Positions 1 through 9,315 are shown, numbered from the stretch's first letter. The stretch is DNA of 64,000 nucleotides from Synechococcaceae cyanobacterium (GCA_947378425.1 CANCJV010000002.1:90926-154925), one strand, 5' to 3'. Notes: generated from the sequence alone by a model not told the origin. Program-made: numbers and translations.

Positions 1-183
1 GATCCAGCCCTGCAGCGGTCCGTGGCTGGCGTGGCCTTCGGCAGCGTCGCCCGGGCGCTGCTGCAACCGCTGCTGCTGCAGGCCCAGGAGCGGGGCGGGC
101 GCCTGCTCGATCAGGCCGATCTGCTGCCCGATGCCAGTGCGATCGCCGGCAATCTGGTGCGGCCCTGGCTGGAGCGGCCCTGA
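1..183 (+). CDS. C-terminal end of an unidentified protein (partial)
   Basis: An open frame runs from the first base to a TGA at 181-183 and gives about 60 residues, rich in Leu, Ala and Arg, ending in a WLERP tail. The start lies outside the window. Codon use matches the neighbouring genes, and a HIP1 octamer (GCGATCGC, 139-146) lies inside the frame. I do not recognise the family from this fragment. It points the same way as the Ycf45-type gene 108 bases downstream. Confidence 0.5.
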   Translation, partial: DPALQRSVAGVAFGSVARALLQPLLLQAQERGGRLLDQADLLPDASAIAGNLVRPWLERP

Positions 184-291
184 GCCGGCACGGTTCAAGC
201 GTCCGCGGCTCCCCCGGCGTCCGCGGTTCGACTGTCGCTAGAACCGGTCCAGGCGTTGGCCGCGATCCCGTAGCGCCCGCCACCCGAGCCC

Positions 292-1992
292 TTGGTCGCC
301 CTGTCCTCCCCCCCGACCCAGCGCATCACTGACGATCTTGATCGCCTGCTCAAGGTGCTGCCGTTCAACGTTCAGCAGCAGCTCGCCAGCGCCGAGTCCA
401 GGGAGGAGCTGCTGGAGGTGGTGCTCGATCTGGGCCGGGTGCCCGAGGCCCGCTATCCCGGCCGGGCCGTGGCCCTCGGCGAGGCGCCGATCGAGCGGGC
501 CGATCTGCGCGGCGTGCTGGAGCGGCTTGGGCCCTTCGGCGGTGACAACCGGGCCGGCATCGAGTGCACCCTGCATCGCATCAGCGCCATCAGGAATCGC
601 ACCGGCGAGGTGGTGGGGCTCACCTGTCGGGTAGGCCGGGCCGTGTTCGGCACGGTGGCGATGGTGCGTGATCTGCTCGATTCCGGCAGTTCGCTGCTGC
701 TGATGGGCCGGCCCGGGGTGGGCAAGACCACGGCCCTGCGCGAAATCGCCCGGGTGCTGGCCGATGACCTGCTGCGGCGCGTGGTGGTGATCGACACCAG
801 CAACGAGATCGCCGGGGATGGCGATATCCCCCATCCCGCCATCGGCCGCGCCCGCCGCATGCAGGTGGCGCGGCCGGAACTGCAGCACCAGGTGATGATC
901 GAGGCGGTGGAAAACCACATGCCCGAGGTGATTGTCATCGATGAGATCGGCACGGAGCTGGAGGCCCAGGCGGCCCGCACCATTGCCGAGCGGGGCGTGA
1001 TGCTGGTGGCCACGGCCCACGGCAACGAACTCGCCAACCTGATCAAGAACCCCACCCTCAGCGACCTGGTCGGCGGCATTCAATCGGTGACCCTCGGGGA
1101 TGAGGAGGCGCGCCGCCGCCGCACCCAGAAGACGGTGCTGGAGCGGGCCGCCGAGCCCACCTTCGCGATGGCGGTGGAGATGCACAGCCGCCATCGCTGG
1201 CTGGTGCATCGCGAGGTGGCCGGCACGGTGGATCTGTTGCTGCGGGGTCAGCTCCCCCGCCCGGAGATCCGCGAACTCGGCTCCGACGGCCAGTTGCTGC
1301 TGCGCCAGCCCGCCCCGTTCTCGCCACCGGCCCCCAGCCGCCCCGGGGCCGGCCCGGCGGTCACGCCGATTGTCGGTTCAGGCCTGCGGGGGGCCAGGCC
1401 CCTGGCCGCCGTGCCCCTGCCCGATCCCTTGGCCTCCCCGTCCCGCGATCAGCCGCTCCCTGCGGCGGAGATCCCCGAGCCGTTGCCGGCGTCCGCTCCC
1501 TTGCGTCTCTGCGCGGTCGGCCTGTCGCCCCAGCTGTTGCTGGAGGCGGTGCGCAGCAGCGGCCTGCCGGCCGAAGTGGTGGCCGACCCGGAGCAGGCGG
1601 ACGCCGTGCTCAGTCTGCGCGGTGAGCTGGGGCGCGATCCGGAGCTGCGCCGGCGGGCCCAGGCGCTGAACCTGCCGATTCTGGTGATCAAGTCGGACAG
1701 CCTTCACCAGCTGCAGCGCGCCATTCAGCGGCTGTTGGAGCGTCGCCGGGAGCCGCTCCTGCCGGAGTCTGCGGATCAGGGGACCCCGCGCCTCGACGAT
1801 GCCCACGCCGCCCTGGAGGAGTGCCGTCTGGCCGTGGAGCAGGTGGTGCTCCCCCAAGGCCGGCCCGTCGAGCTGCTGCCCCGCAGTGATCGGGTCCGGA
1901 GGATGCAGGAGGATCTGGTCCGTCACTACCGCCTGCGCTGTGCCGTCTTCGGGCGGGGAGCTCAGCAGCGGCTGCGGGTGTTTCCGCTTTGA
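292..1992 (+). CDS. Ycf45-type P-loop ATPase with C-terminal R3H domain
   Basis: The 566-residue product has a Walker A motif (GRPGVGKTTALREIA, about residue 139) and a Walker B strand (VIVIDEIGTE), in the layout of SpoIIIAA/Ycf45 AAA-type ATPases. A Pro/Ala-rich linker (about 345-405) leads to a Rossmann-like segment and a terminal R3H-like motif (RRMQEDLVRHYRL), a fold expected to bind single-stranded nucleic acid. Ycf45 proteins occur in all cyanobacteria and some plastid genomes; their role is not established. The reading frame opens with TTG at 292 just before the conserved LDRLLKVLPFNV block. No ATG or GTG fits better and no strong ribosome site is visible, so the exact start is uncertain. 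Confidence 0.85.
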   Translation: MVALSSPPTQRITDDLDRLLKVLPFNVQQQLASAESREELLEVVLDLGRVPEARYPGRAVALGEAPIERADLRGVLERLGPFGGDNRAGIECTLHRISAIRNRTGEVVGLTCRVGRAVFGTVAMVRDLLDSGSSLLLMGRPGVGKTTALREIARVLADDLLRRVVVIDTSNEIAGDGDIPHPAIGRARRMQVARPELQHQVMIEAVENHMPEVIVIDEIGTELEAQAARTIAERGVMLVATAHGNELANLIKNPTLSDLVGGIQSVTLGDEEARRRRTQKTVLERAAEPTFAMAVEMHSRHRWLVHREVAGTVDLLLRGQLPRPEIRELGSDGQLLLRQPAPFSPPAPSRPGAGPAVTPIVGSGLRGARPLAAVPLPDPLASPSRDQPLPAAEIPEPLPASAPLRLCAVGLSPQLLLEAVRSSGLPAEVVADPEQADAVLSLRGELGRDPELRRRAQALNLPILVIKSDSLHQLQRAIQRLLERRREPLLPESADQGTPRLDDAHAALEECRLAVEQVVLPQGRPVELLPRSDRVRRMQEDLVRHYRLRCAVFGRGAQQRLRVFPL

Positions 1993-2132
1993 GCGCCAGC
2001 CCTGTTGACGAAGGACCGGCCGCTGTGGGTAACTAGCTAGGCGCCGGTTCTGCCGGAGCCCATCGGTTTTCTGACCGAACCAACCCTGGTCCCTTCAGCC
2101 GGAGCCCTCCGGATTCGTACCGGACCAACCAA

Positions 2133-2204
2133 TGGGTCGTCGCCAAGCGGTAAGGCAGCGGGTTTTGGTCCCGCCATTCCTAGGTTCGAATCCTAGCGAC
2201 CCAG
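2133..2204 (+). tRNA. tRNA-Gln (anticodon TTG)
   Basis: A full cloverleaf can be drawn: acceptor arms TGGGTCG (2133-2139) and CGACCCA (2197-2203), anticodon loop with TTG, and a T arm containing GGTTCGAATCC. G2204 is the discriminator base. CCA is not encoded. The gene lies between ycf45 and the HAD gene, in the same direction. Confidence 0.95.
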
Positions 2205-2246
2205 TTTTCAAGCTTTTTCACGGTCCTTGTCCGGTGGGTTGAGCTG

Positions 2247-3008
2247 ATGGTTTCTGCCTCGCCATCGGCGCCACGGCTGGTCTTTGATTTCGACGGTGTG
2301 CTGGTCGACGGCATGCGCGAGTATTGGTGGTCAGCCCGTCGGGCGGCGCTGGCTCTGGCCCCCGGGCTGGTTCTGCCCGACGAGGCCCCCGCCGGTTTCG
2401 CCCAGTTGCGGCCCCTGATCCATCACGGTTGGGAGATGGTGCTGATGGCGGCCGAGCTGGGCCGCTGCGATGGCCAGCTGGCCGCCCTTCTGGCGGACTA
2501 TGACGGGGCCCTCAAGCCGGCTCTGCAGCACTGGGGCTGGAGTCCCCAGCAGCTGCAGGCGACCCTGGAGGCGGTCCGCTCCGAGGCGATCGCCAGCGAT
2601 CGGGAGGGCTGGCTGGCCCTGCATCGCTTCTTCCCCGGTGTGCCCGAGAGGCTCTCCGCCCTGGGGCGGGAAGGGGCCTCCTGGACGGTGCTCACGACCA
2701 AAGGGGGCGCCTTCGCCGCCGAACTGCTGGCCGCCGCCGACCTCACTCCCGCAGCCCTGTACGGCCATGAGCACGGCAGCAAGCCGGAGGTGTTGCTGCG
2801 GCTGGGGCAGCAGCGGCCCCTCTGGTTCATCGAGGACCGCCGTCCGACTCTGGAGCTGGTGCGAGCCACCCCGGGACTGGAGGCGGTGCGCTGTTATCTG
2901 GTGTCCTGGGGCTACCTGGCTCCGGGCGATCGCCAGGGCCTGGAGGGGGCCGGCATTCACTGGCTGGAGCCGGAAACCTTCCAGGCCCCCCTGGCGCGCT
3001 GGCCCTGA
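2247..3008 (+). CDS. HAD-superfamily hydrolase
   Basis: This 253-residue protein carries the four HAD motifs in order: motif I DFDGVLVDG (about residue 14, nucleophile Asp), motif II with a Thr in WTVLTTKG (about 150), motif III Lys in GSKPEVL (about 180), and motif IV FIEDRRPT (about 198). The cap between motifs I and II is helical, as in phosphoglycolate-phosphatase-like members. The substrate cannot be read from sequence. The ATG at 2247 follows tRNA-Gln by 42 bases, and the stop is 8 bases before the LexA-like box of recA, so the gene is probably transcribed separately. Confidence 0.85.
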   Translation: MVSASPSAPRLVFDFDGVLVDGMREYWWSARRAALALAPGLVLPDEAPAGFAQLRPLIHHGWEMVLMAAELGRCDGQLAALLADYDGALKPALQHWGWSPQQLQATLEAVRSEAIASDREGWLALHRFFPGVPERLSALGREGASWTVLTTKGGAFAAELLAAADLTPAALYGHEHGSKPEVLLRLGQQRPLWFIEDRRPTLELVRATPGLEAVRCYLVSWGYLAPGDRQGLEGAGIHWLEPETFQAPLARWP

Positions 3009-3016
3009 CCCGTTAG

Positions 3017-3030
3017 AGTACGCCCGTACT
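3017..3030 (+). promoter_or_regulatory. Probable LexA operator upstream of recA
   Basis: AGTACGCCCGTACT is a perfect inverted repeat (AGTACG / CGTACT around CC). It fits the cyanobacterial LexA consensus RGTACNNNDGTWCB at every position except D, which is C here. It lies 222 bases before the chosen recA start. This supports SOS-type repression of recA, but no LexA gene is in the window. Confidence 0.65.
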
Positions 3031-3251
3031 ACACGCAATTGGTACGCCGGCCGCCGGTGGTGGCACTGGTTCTCCAGAGGTCGCAGGATGGCCGCCGGTC
3101 TGGTTCCGGCATCGGTCCGCCCCGATCCTGGTCTCCGGATCCGCCACCAGCGCCGGTCCCCAATCCCGGTTCCTCGGCCGGCGCCAGCTCCGGCCCCCAA
3201 CCCCGGTCTCCAGCGCCCGCCCTGCGGCCTGTTCCATCGCTCATCCCCCCC

Positions 3252-4475
3252 ATGCCTGCCGAATCCAAGGCCGAATCCAAGGCCGCATCCGGCGCTTCCG
3301 GTTCCCTGTCCACCCCGTCTTCAGCCTCCAAGGCGGCATCCGCGGCTGATGCCAAGGCCATGGCCGAGCGCGACAAGGCCCTGGGTCTGGTGCTGAACCA
3401 GATCGAGCGGAACTTCGGCAAGGGCTCGATCGTGCGTCTCGGCGACGCTTCCCGCATGCGCGTGGAAACCATTTCCACCGGGGCGCTCACCCTCGATCTG
3501 GCCCTCGGTGGCGGCTATCCCAAGGGCCGGGTGGTGGAGGTCTACGGCCCGGAGAGTTCCGGTAAAACCACCCTCACCCTGCATGCCATCGCCGAGGTGC
3601 AGAAGCGCGGCGGCGTGGCGGCGTTCGTGGATGCGGAGCACGCCCTCGATCCGGTGTATGCCGCCGCCCTGGGGGTCGACATCGAAAATCTGCTGGTCTC
3701 TCAGCCGGACACCGGCGAGATGGCCCTGGAGATCGTCGATCAGCTGGTGCGCTCCGGTGCCGTCGACATCGTCGTGATCGACTCGGTGGCGGCCCTGACG
3801 CCCCGGGCCGAGATTGAAGGGGAGATGGGGGATCTGGCGGTGGGCAGCCAGGCGCGCCTGATGAGCCAGGCGATGCGCAAGATCACCGGCAACATCGGCA
3901 AGTCCGGTTGCACCGTCATCTTCCTCAACCAGCTGCGCCAGAAGATCGGCGTCACCTACGGCAATCCCGAAACCACCACCGGCGGCAATGCGCTCAAGTT
4001 CTATGCCTCGGTGCGCCTCGACATCCGCCGCATCCAGACCCTCAAGCGCGGCACGGAGGAGTACGGCATCCGCGCCAAGGTGAAGGTGGCCAAGAACAAG
4101 GTGGCGCCGCCGTTCCGGATCGCCGAATTCGACATCCTCTTCGGCCGCGGCATCAGCACCATCGGCTGCCTGCTCGATCTGGCTGAGGAGACGGGCGTGG
4201 TCTGCCGCAAGGGAGCCTGGTACAGCTACGACGGCGACAACATCGGCCAGGGTCGTGACAACACGATCGTCTGGCTGGAGCAGAACCCCGGCCCGAAGGA
4301 GGTGATCGAGCAGCTCACCCGCCGCAAGCTCACCGAGGGCTCGGAGGTCACGGCCAATTCGATGAAGCCCCTGGCCGCTGCGGCCAAGCTGGCGGCCGCG
4401 GCCGCGGGTACGGCGGAAGAGGATGCGGAGGAGGAAGAGGCGCCGACCACCACCACCCTGCCGGTGGCCAGCTGA
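3252..4475 (+). CDS. recA: Recombinase RecA
   Basis: The product has 407 residues and holds the full RecA core: Walker [10 protein letters not shown], Walker [12 protein letters not shown], the loop region with [19 protein letters not shown], and the [16 protein letters not shown]-terminal block. RecA forms the ATP-dependent strand-exchange filament for homologous recombination. The ATG at 3252 was chosen because the conserved core begins near residue 38. The frame stays open upstream to 3039, but that stretch is Pro/Ser-rich and unlike RecA. The Ala/Ser/Lys-rich N-terminal 37 residues and the acidic C-terminal tail ([10 protein letters not shown]) are extensions. A LexA-like box lies upstream. 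Confidence 0.97.
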   Translation: MPAESKAESKAASGASGSLSTPSSASKAASAADAKAMAERDKALGLVLNQIERNFGKGSIVRLGDASRMRVETISTGALTLDLALGGGYPKGRVVEVYGPESSGKTTLTLHAIAEVQKRGGVAAFVDAEHALDPVYAAALGVDIENLLVSQPDTGEMALEIVDQLVRSGAVDIVVIDSVAALTPRAEIEGEMGDLAVGSQARLMSQAMRKITGNIGKSGCTVIFLNQLRQKIGVTYGNPETTTGGNALKFYASVRLDIRRIQTLKRGTEEYGIRAKVKVAKNKVAPPFRIAEFDILFGRGISTIGCLLDLAEETGVVCRKGAWYSYDGDNIGQGRDNTIVWLEQNPGPKEVIEQLTRRKLTEGSEVTANSMKPLAAAAKLAAAAAGTAEEDAEEEEAPTTTTLPVAS

Positions 4476-4786
4476 GCGGTTCAGGCGATCGCCGCGACGG
4501 CTCAGGTCCAGCCGGAACCACCAGCCCGGTTGATTCCCGGCAAGCTCGCCCGACCCTGGCCGCCACTTCAGGGCATGGCCGTGTCGGGTGCGGGCATCCC
4601 AGCCATCGATGGCCGGGATCGCCTGGAGTCTCCCGATCGATCCAGGGATCGCTCCGGGCACCTCAGCCCTTGCTGGGCTCCGCTCCGGGGCCTCCGCTCA
4701 TCTCTTGGGCGGCTCCCGGTTCCACAGCGATCCCTGGGATGGCTGCGGTCACATCGGGTGACCACTGGCACGGTGCATGGGCCAGG
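4476..4786. other. Non-coding gap between recA and the DUF1815 gene
   Basis: These 311 bases separate two convergent genes. Several open frames cross it, but none has a recognisable protein. The start carries a HIP1 octamer. I see no hairpin followed by a T-run and no RNA gene. Confidence 0.5.
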
Positions 4787-5176
4787 TCAGGCCGCTTCCG
4801 GGATTGAGCCGAGCGGGGCGGGTGCGGCGGTTTGGGTCTTGGCTCGGGCTGCTGACTTGGGCACGGCGGCCGTGGACTGCAGGATCGCGGCGACCCGATG
4901 CAGTTCCTGGATCGCCTCGGCGCCCTCCAGCTTGACGAGCTCGTGGCCGTCGCGGGATTCGATCCAGCTGATGCCGAAGTCCGACACCAGGAAGCGCACC
5001 ATGTGGTTGTCCCCCAGATCGGTGACGAACGAAGCTCCCTGACCGTCGCTGCCGTCGCCGCAGACGTAGCAGTTGGCGACATGGCCGCGCTTCTGCAGGC
5101 AGCTGGCGAGAGCCTGCAGGCTCATGACCAGGTCGCTCACCAGGGCCCGGTATTGCTCGGCCAATCGGGGAAACAT
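4787..5176 (-). CDS. DUF1815 family protein
   Basis: A 129-residue soluble protein resembling the cyanobacterial DUF1815 family: an N-terminal FPRLAEQYRALVSDLVM helix, a CYVCGD motif, and the central block DNHMVRFLVSDFGISWIE followed by KLEGAEAIQELH. The function of the family is unknown. The C-terminal 25 residues (Ala/Pro-rich) extend past the conserved part. The ATG at 5176 gives the family's usual N-terminus. It is flanked by long non-coding stretches on both sides, so it is probably monocistronic. Confidence 0.8.
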   Translation of the reverse strand: MFPRLAEQYRALVSDLVMSLQALASCLQKRGHVANCYVCGDGSDGQGASFVTDLGDNHMVRFLVSDFGISWIESRDGHELVKLEGAEAIQELHRVAAILQSTAAVPKSAARAKTQTAAPAPLGSIPEAA

Positions 5177-5996
5177 CGGGGGCCCGCGAAGGACATCGAT
5201 GTCAATCCTAAGGTTTTCTTCCGATTTATGGAGTGCTGTGGGTCTCGGTCAGCGGATCCACGTTTCGCCTGGTTGGGGTCGGAGCCAGGGTTGAGCCGGC
5301 CGGCCTGCCAGCTCCGCTGTCGATCTGTGGCCTTGCTCGCGCAGCCTGGCTGGCCTGCAGCCCAGCAGCTGGCCGCGCACCCAGCGCAGGGCCGGTCCAG
5401 ATCAATCCCCAGGGGGAGCGGCGGAGATCCAGGCACGGGGTGATGGGCAGGCACAGACTCCTCGCTGACCCGCATGGGATCGCGATCAACGGAGCCTGCC
5501 GGGTGATCCAGCCGCCCGTTGTCACCCATTGGCTGGGCCTGAGTCATTGGCGCGGTGCAGGCCATCGGTGGACGTCGACCTTGGCTCGGTCGCAGGGCAA
5601 CGGCTCGTCGCCAACCCAGGCCTCGTCCCCCTCCAGGCGCTGGTCCCGAACGCATGGTTGGCAGCCAGCAGCAGCGGAGACGCACCGATCGCTGATTGGG
5701 AACCAGTCCTGGCCCCGATCCAGTTGCTGGACTTCGAGCGTGGGGTCCCACCCACTGGCAGGCAGCCCTGGTGCAGATCCCGCCGACTCAGCCTGGCCTA
5801 GAGGGTGGCCGTGGCGGTCAAAGTTCCTCGTGGTTATCCAGAAAGCTCCGCCGATCCCGGATCAGTCCCAGCCAGGGCTTTGATCCCGTCGTGAGTGCAC
5901 CGCAGACCTTTGGGACCACGCCCTGCCACGGAGCGAATTGGGTCACCAGGATTGTCCTCCCGGCGATCCGGCGCCTGTGCCGTGGTGGACTCGGCC
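5177..5996. other. Long non-coding region with a dispersed repeat copy
   Basis: In 820 bases no reading frame has a convincing protein; the overlapping frames on both strands look like GC-driven artefacts. The region holds one copy of a roughly 105-base dispersed repeat (see 5838-5946). I see no tRNA, terminator with T-run or known riboswitch. Confidence 0.5.
5838..5946 (-). repeat. Dispersed intergenic repeat, copy A
   Basis: Read on the minus strand this block matches the plus strand at 20142-20243. Shared runs include CTCCGTGGC, CCAAAGGTCT, CTGGGACTGAT and CGGGATCGGCGGAGCTTTCTGG (first 20 bases conserved), with substitutions and small indels between them. By eye about three quarters of positions agree. 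Both copies lie in long non-coding regions. Confidence 0.65.
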
Positions 5997-6239
5997 TCAG
6001 CCGTCGGCCAGGCTCCACCAGCCTGCGGCGGGTCCGATGAAGCGGACCGTGACCCAGAACAGCACCAGGGCACCGATGCCGATCCAGGCGCCGCGGGTGC
6101 TGACCGCCACGAAGCGATCCGCCTGATTGCGGCTGAAGGGCAGCCAGGGCACGATCCTTGGCGAGGTGTCGATGGGTTTGTCGACCTTCTTCTGGCGTGG
6201 TGGCAGGCCCTGGCTGGCGCGGCGCTTGGCTTCCCCCAT
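5997..6239 (-). CDS. DUF2839 family small membrane protein
   Basis: This 80-residue protein begins MGEAKRR, as DUF2839 proteins do, has a PWLPFSRNQADRFV segment, and ends with one membrane helix (GAWIGIGALVLFWVTVRFIG). The family is almost restricted to cyanobacteria and its function is unknown. The start at 6239 is fixed by the MGEAKRR motif. Basic residues before the helix suggest the N-terminus stays in the cytoplasm. Confidence 0.8.
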   Translation of the reverse strand: MGEAKRRASQGLPPRQKKVDKPIDTSPRIVPWLPFSRNQADRFVAVSTRGAWIGIGALVLFWVTVRFIGPAAGWWSLADG

Positions 6240-6315
6240 GGGGGTGGGTCTGGCAACTTGGGTCAGGCTAGGCGCCGCTGGTTCCCCGCCCCCGGCGCCG
6301 GCGCAGCGGTAGTGA

Positions 6316-7773
6316 TCAGTTGGGCAGCAGCCGGTTCAGTTGCACCCAGGGCTCCAGGGCGCTGAACACCTGGCGCCCCCAGCTGCGGGCCCGCAGGCGG
6401 CCATCGAGCACCGCCAGCCGGCCTCCCTGGCGCCGTAGGCAGGCCAGGCCGCGCTGCAGCCGGTTGAGCGCATCCGGCAGCAGCAGCTCCCGGAACCAGT
6501 CGCGCCCCTGTCGGCGCAGTTCGCTGACCTGGGCAGCCGTCAGGGGATCCTCCAGGCTGGCGATCGGCAGCAGCGCCACGATCAGCTGGCTGGGGTGGGG
6601 CAACCGGCCCTGGTGCTCCAGCCACCAGCTCCAGCGGCAGCAGATGACGCCGTTGCTCTCTGGGGCGGTGGATTCCTGGACCACCCGGCTGCCGAACTCC
6701 GCCGCCAGGCCGCTGGTGAGACACCGCCGCAGGCCGGTGTCATCCAGCAACACGATCGTCAGCCCCGCCTGCCCCAGGATCAGCCGGCGGCAGTGATCGA
6801 GAAGGTGGTCGGCGAACTGGGGGCTGTTGGGCAGCGGCTGGCGCAGGGGGGCATAGAGGGGCAGGGGGTCAGAGAGGGGTGGATCGCCCAGATCGACCGT
6901 CACCACAGGGTTCAGTCCCAGGGCCAGCGCACTGGCTGGCGGGCCCTGGCCCTGGGCCGAACCGGCCAGTTCTCCCACCAGGATGGCGCCGCGGCCGCTG
7001 AGGAGTCCCTTCAGCTCCCGTAACGGCGCCAACGGCTGGCGATGCCCCTGCCATTGCAGTAGTTCCGGATCCACCTGGGCCCAGCTGCACCAGTCCTCTC
7101 CCTTGGCGGCCAGCCAGGCGTTCCAGGGGTCCGGCAGGGGAGCCAGCAGTGCCAGCAGCTGGCGCAGGGGCGCTTCATCGTCCGGGGCCAGCGCCACTGG
7201 CGCCCGCCCATGGCCCGGCTGGCTGAAGATCCGCTGGCTCAGGCGCTGGTGCAGCTCCAGCAGGCTGTCTTCGGCGGCTGGATGGGAGCGCCGCAGCCGA
7301 TCCCAGTCCTGGGGATCGAGGCGGATGCCGAGGGCCTGACGCAGATGCCCTTCCAGCTTTTCGGCCTCCGGTATCACCAGCTGGCGTTCCCCCAGGCTTC
7401 CATCCCTCCAGGCCTGCAGCAGTTCCCGATGGTTCAGCAGCCACAGCTGGCCCAGGGGTGCGGCCGAGGCTCCCTGCCAGCAGGGCAGGGACAGCCCCAC
7501 CGCCTGCAGCCGGGGCCATTCCACCTGCAGCAGGCGTTGGCGCAGGGTGTCGCTGACCACCAGCGCCAGGGCGCTGTCGGCCAGGGCCAGGGGCACCAGC
7601 AGGCCGATCCACCAGCTCGGGTCGGTGCCAGGCAGCAAGCGCACCAGGGTGTGGTCCCGGCGGCGCAGACTGCGGGCCACCAGGCGACTCAAGGTGAGAT
7701 GGTGCGGCCAGCGTTCGGCTCCCTCCCCCAGCAGGAGAGCCTTGAGCTGCCGATGGGCGCTGGCTTCCAACAT
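6316..7773 (-). CDS. DinG-like helicase homologue without a visible Walker A motif
   Basis: The 485-residue protein has at its C-terminus a DGRLRARSWGRQVFSALEPW block, which matches the end of the helicase C2 domain of DinG/XPD-type enzymes. Its N-terminal half keeps the shape of such a helicase (PHHLTLSRLVARSLRRRD) but no GxGKT/S motif appears where the P-loop would be (RLLPGTDPSWWIGLL). It may have lost ATP hydrolysis. The ATG at 7773 was chosen although the frame is open to 9087, because that extension would run antisense through all of tyrA. It is divergent from tyrA, with 43 bases between starts. Confidence 0.65.
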   Translation of the reverse strand: MLEASAHRQLKALLLGEGAERWPHHLTLSRLVARSLRRRDHTLVRLLPGTDPSWWIGLLVPLALADSALALVVSDTLRQRLLQVEWPRLQAVGLSLPCWQGASAAPLGQLWLLNHRELLQAWRDGSLGERQLVIPEAEKLEGHLRQALGIRLDPQDWDRLRRSHPAAEDSLLELHQRLSQRIFSQPGHGRAPVALAPDDEAPLRQLLALLAPLPDPWNAWLAAKGEDWCSWAQVDPELLQWQGHRQPLAPLRELKGLLSGRGAILVGELAGSAQGQGPPASALALGLNPVVTVDLGDPPLSDPLPLYAPLRQPLPNSPQFADHLLDHCRRLILGQAGLTIVLLDDTGLRRCLTSGLAAEFGSRVVQESTAPESNGVICCRWSWWLEHQGRLPHPSQLIVALLPIASLEDPLTAAQVSELRRQGRDWFRELLLPDALNRLQRGLACLRRQGGRLAVLDGRLRARSWGRQVFSALEPWVQLNRLLPN

Positions 7774-7816
7774 CGGCGGATCGTACGAAGCTGGCCGCAG
7801 TGACACCGAAGCGACG

Positions 7817-8776
7817 ATGACAACTCTCTGGCAGCGCCATCCGGTGGGGATCGTGGGCCTGGGGTTGATCGGCGGCTCCCTCGGCCTCGATCTGCTCGCC
7901 AGGGGCGCGACGGTGCGGGCCCTGGTGCATCGCCAGCCCACGGCTGAACGGGCCCTGCAGCGGGGCCTGGCCACCGAGGTGTCCACCGATCCGGCGGTGC
8001 TGCGCGATTGCGGATTGGTGGTGTTGGCCCTGCCCCTGGATCGGCTGCTGGATCCGCCCCCGCAGCTGCTCGCCGCGCTGCCGCCGGCAGCGGTGATCAC
8101 GGATGTCGGCTCGGTGAAGGCTCCCGTGCTCCAGGCCTGGACCGCCCTGTTGGGGCCTGAGCGGGCCAGCCGTTTCGTGGCCTCCCACCCGATGGCGGGC
8201 ACGGCCCTGGCCGGGGTGGAAGCCGGGGTGGCCGGTCTGTTCCGCGGGCGCCCCTGGGTGGCGACCCCGATCGAGGGCACGGATCCGTCGGCCCTGGCGG
8301 CGGTGGCGGAGCTGGCCGAGGCCGTGGGTGCCCGCTGGCTCACCTGTGGCGCCGCCGACCACGATCGGGCGGTGGCCCTGATCTCCCATCTGCCGGTGCT
8401 GGTCAGTGCGGCTTTGTTGCAGGCCGCCGATCGCGGCGCCGCCGCTGGGAGTGCCGCTGTCAGTACTGGCGCTGTGGCTGCGGACGACCGTGCTGGCGAG
8501 GGGAGCGCCGCGGCGCTGGATCCGGGGGTGTCAACCCTGTTCCAGCTGGTGCGCAGCCTCGCTTCCAGTGGCTTTGCCGACACCACCCGGGTGGGTGGCG
8601 GCAACCCGGAGCTCGGCACCTTGATGGCCCGGGGCAATCGGGAGCCGCTGCTGGCGGCCCTGGCCCAGTACCGCCAGGCCCTGGCCGAGCTCGAAGGCCT
8701 GGTGGCGGGCGAATCCTGGTCGGCGCTGCAGGCCTCCCTGGCGGAGGCCCAGCGGCTGCGTCCGGAGTTCCTCTGA
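7817..8776 (+). CDS. tyrA: Prephenate/arogenate dehydrogenase
   Basis: A 319-residue TyrA: NAD(P)-binding fold GIVGLGLIGGSLGLDL (about residue 11), TDVGSVKAPV (about 96), SHPMAGT (about 121), and FADTTRVGGGNPELGTLMA (about 255). It makes arogenate or 4-hydroxyphenylpyruvate for tyrosine; cyanobacterial members usually prefer arogenate. The ATG at 7817 is immediately before the dinucleotide-binding strand. Odd feature: about 30 Ala/Gly-rich residues (about 198-228) are inserted between the HLPVLVSAALLQAA helix and the LVRSLASSGFADTTR block, where relatives are continuous. Confidence 0.9.
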   Translation: MTTLWQRHPVGIVGLGLIGGSLGLDLLARGATVRALVHRQPTAERALQRGLATEVSTDPAVLRDCGLVVLALPLDRLLDPPPQLLAALPPAAVITDVGSVKAPVLQAWTALLGPERASRFVASHPMAGTALAGVEAGVAGLFRGRPWVATPIEGTDPSALAAVAELAEAVGARWLTCGAADHDRAVALISHLPVLVSAALLQAADRGAAAGSAAVSTGAVAADDRAGEGSAAALDPGVSTLFQLVRSLASSGFADTTRVGGGNPELGTLMARGNREPLLAALAQYRQALAELEGLVAGESWSALQASLAEAQRLRPEFL

Positions 8777-9315
8777 GGGCCTTCACCGGGTGAGGGCCGG
8801 TTCCGGGGGCGCGCGGCCCGTTCCAGACAGGCGCTGGTGTGGCCAGGGGCAGCCTCAGGCTCAACCCGCGCGATCACCGTGGTCCTCGGCCCTTGGGGGT
8901 CGGGCCGTCGCCGGGGGCTGGCCTGCAGCCACACCATCCTGGAGTGGTGGTTCCCCGGGCCGATGCTGCGGCTGAAGCGGCGATGCTGAGCCCTGCGGCC
9001 CTCGCTGACTGATGGGGGGATGGGACGAGCCAGCAAGCTCCGAGAGTCCGTGGCTCCTGCGGGCCAGCGCAGCATCCTGCTGGGCATCGCCCTGGGACGG
9101 GGCTTATGGAGCCCGTTACGACCTGATCGGGGTGCTCAGGTCGGCGACCTGGGAGCGGTGCGTGCCCCGAGGCGGCAAAGGCCAGTTTCGGCTCCCTTGC
9201 CCTGCCTGGCGCTCGGCTGGTTGCTGCCAGGCTCCGCACTGGTGCTCGGGCCCGTCGTGCCGGTCTGGCCGCTCACCACTGGCCTGGCCTGTCGGTTGCA
9301 GGGACCGGGGCCGGG
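8777..9315. other. Non-coding gap between convergent tyrA and crtD
   Basis: 539 bases without a convincing gene. Right after the tyrA stop there is a hairpin (GGCCTTCACC / GGTGAGGGCC, 8778-8798, one mismatch) that may end tyrA transcription, but no T-run follows. The rest has no recognisable element. Confidence 0.45.

Noticed and set aside
238..1209. Long minus-strand frame of 323 codons opposite ycf45
   Set aside because: It is antisense to a clear ATPase gene; its His/Gly/Pro-rich translation has no domain and is a GC-rich shadow.
3321..4661. 446-codon minus-strand frame across recA
   Set aside because: Covers recA in antisense; no recognisable domain and a typical shadow composition.
7774..9087. 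Upstream extension of the DinG-like frame
   Set aside because: It would run antisense through all of tyrA; similarity to helicases begins only near 7773.
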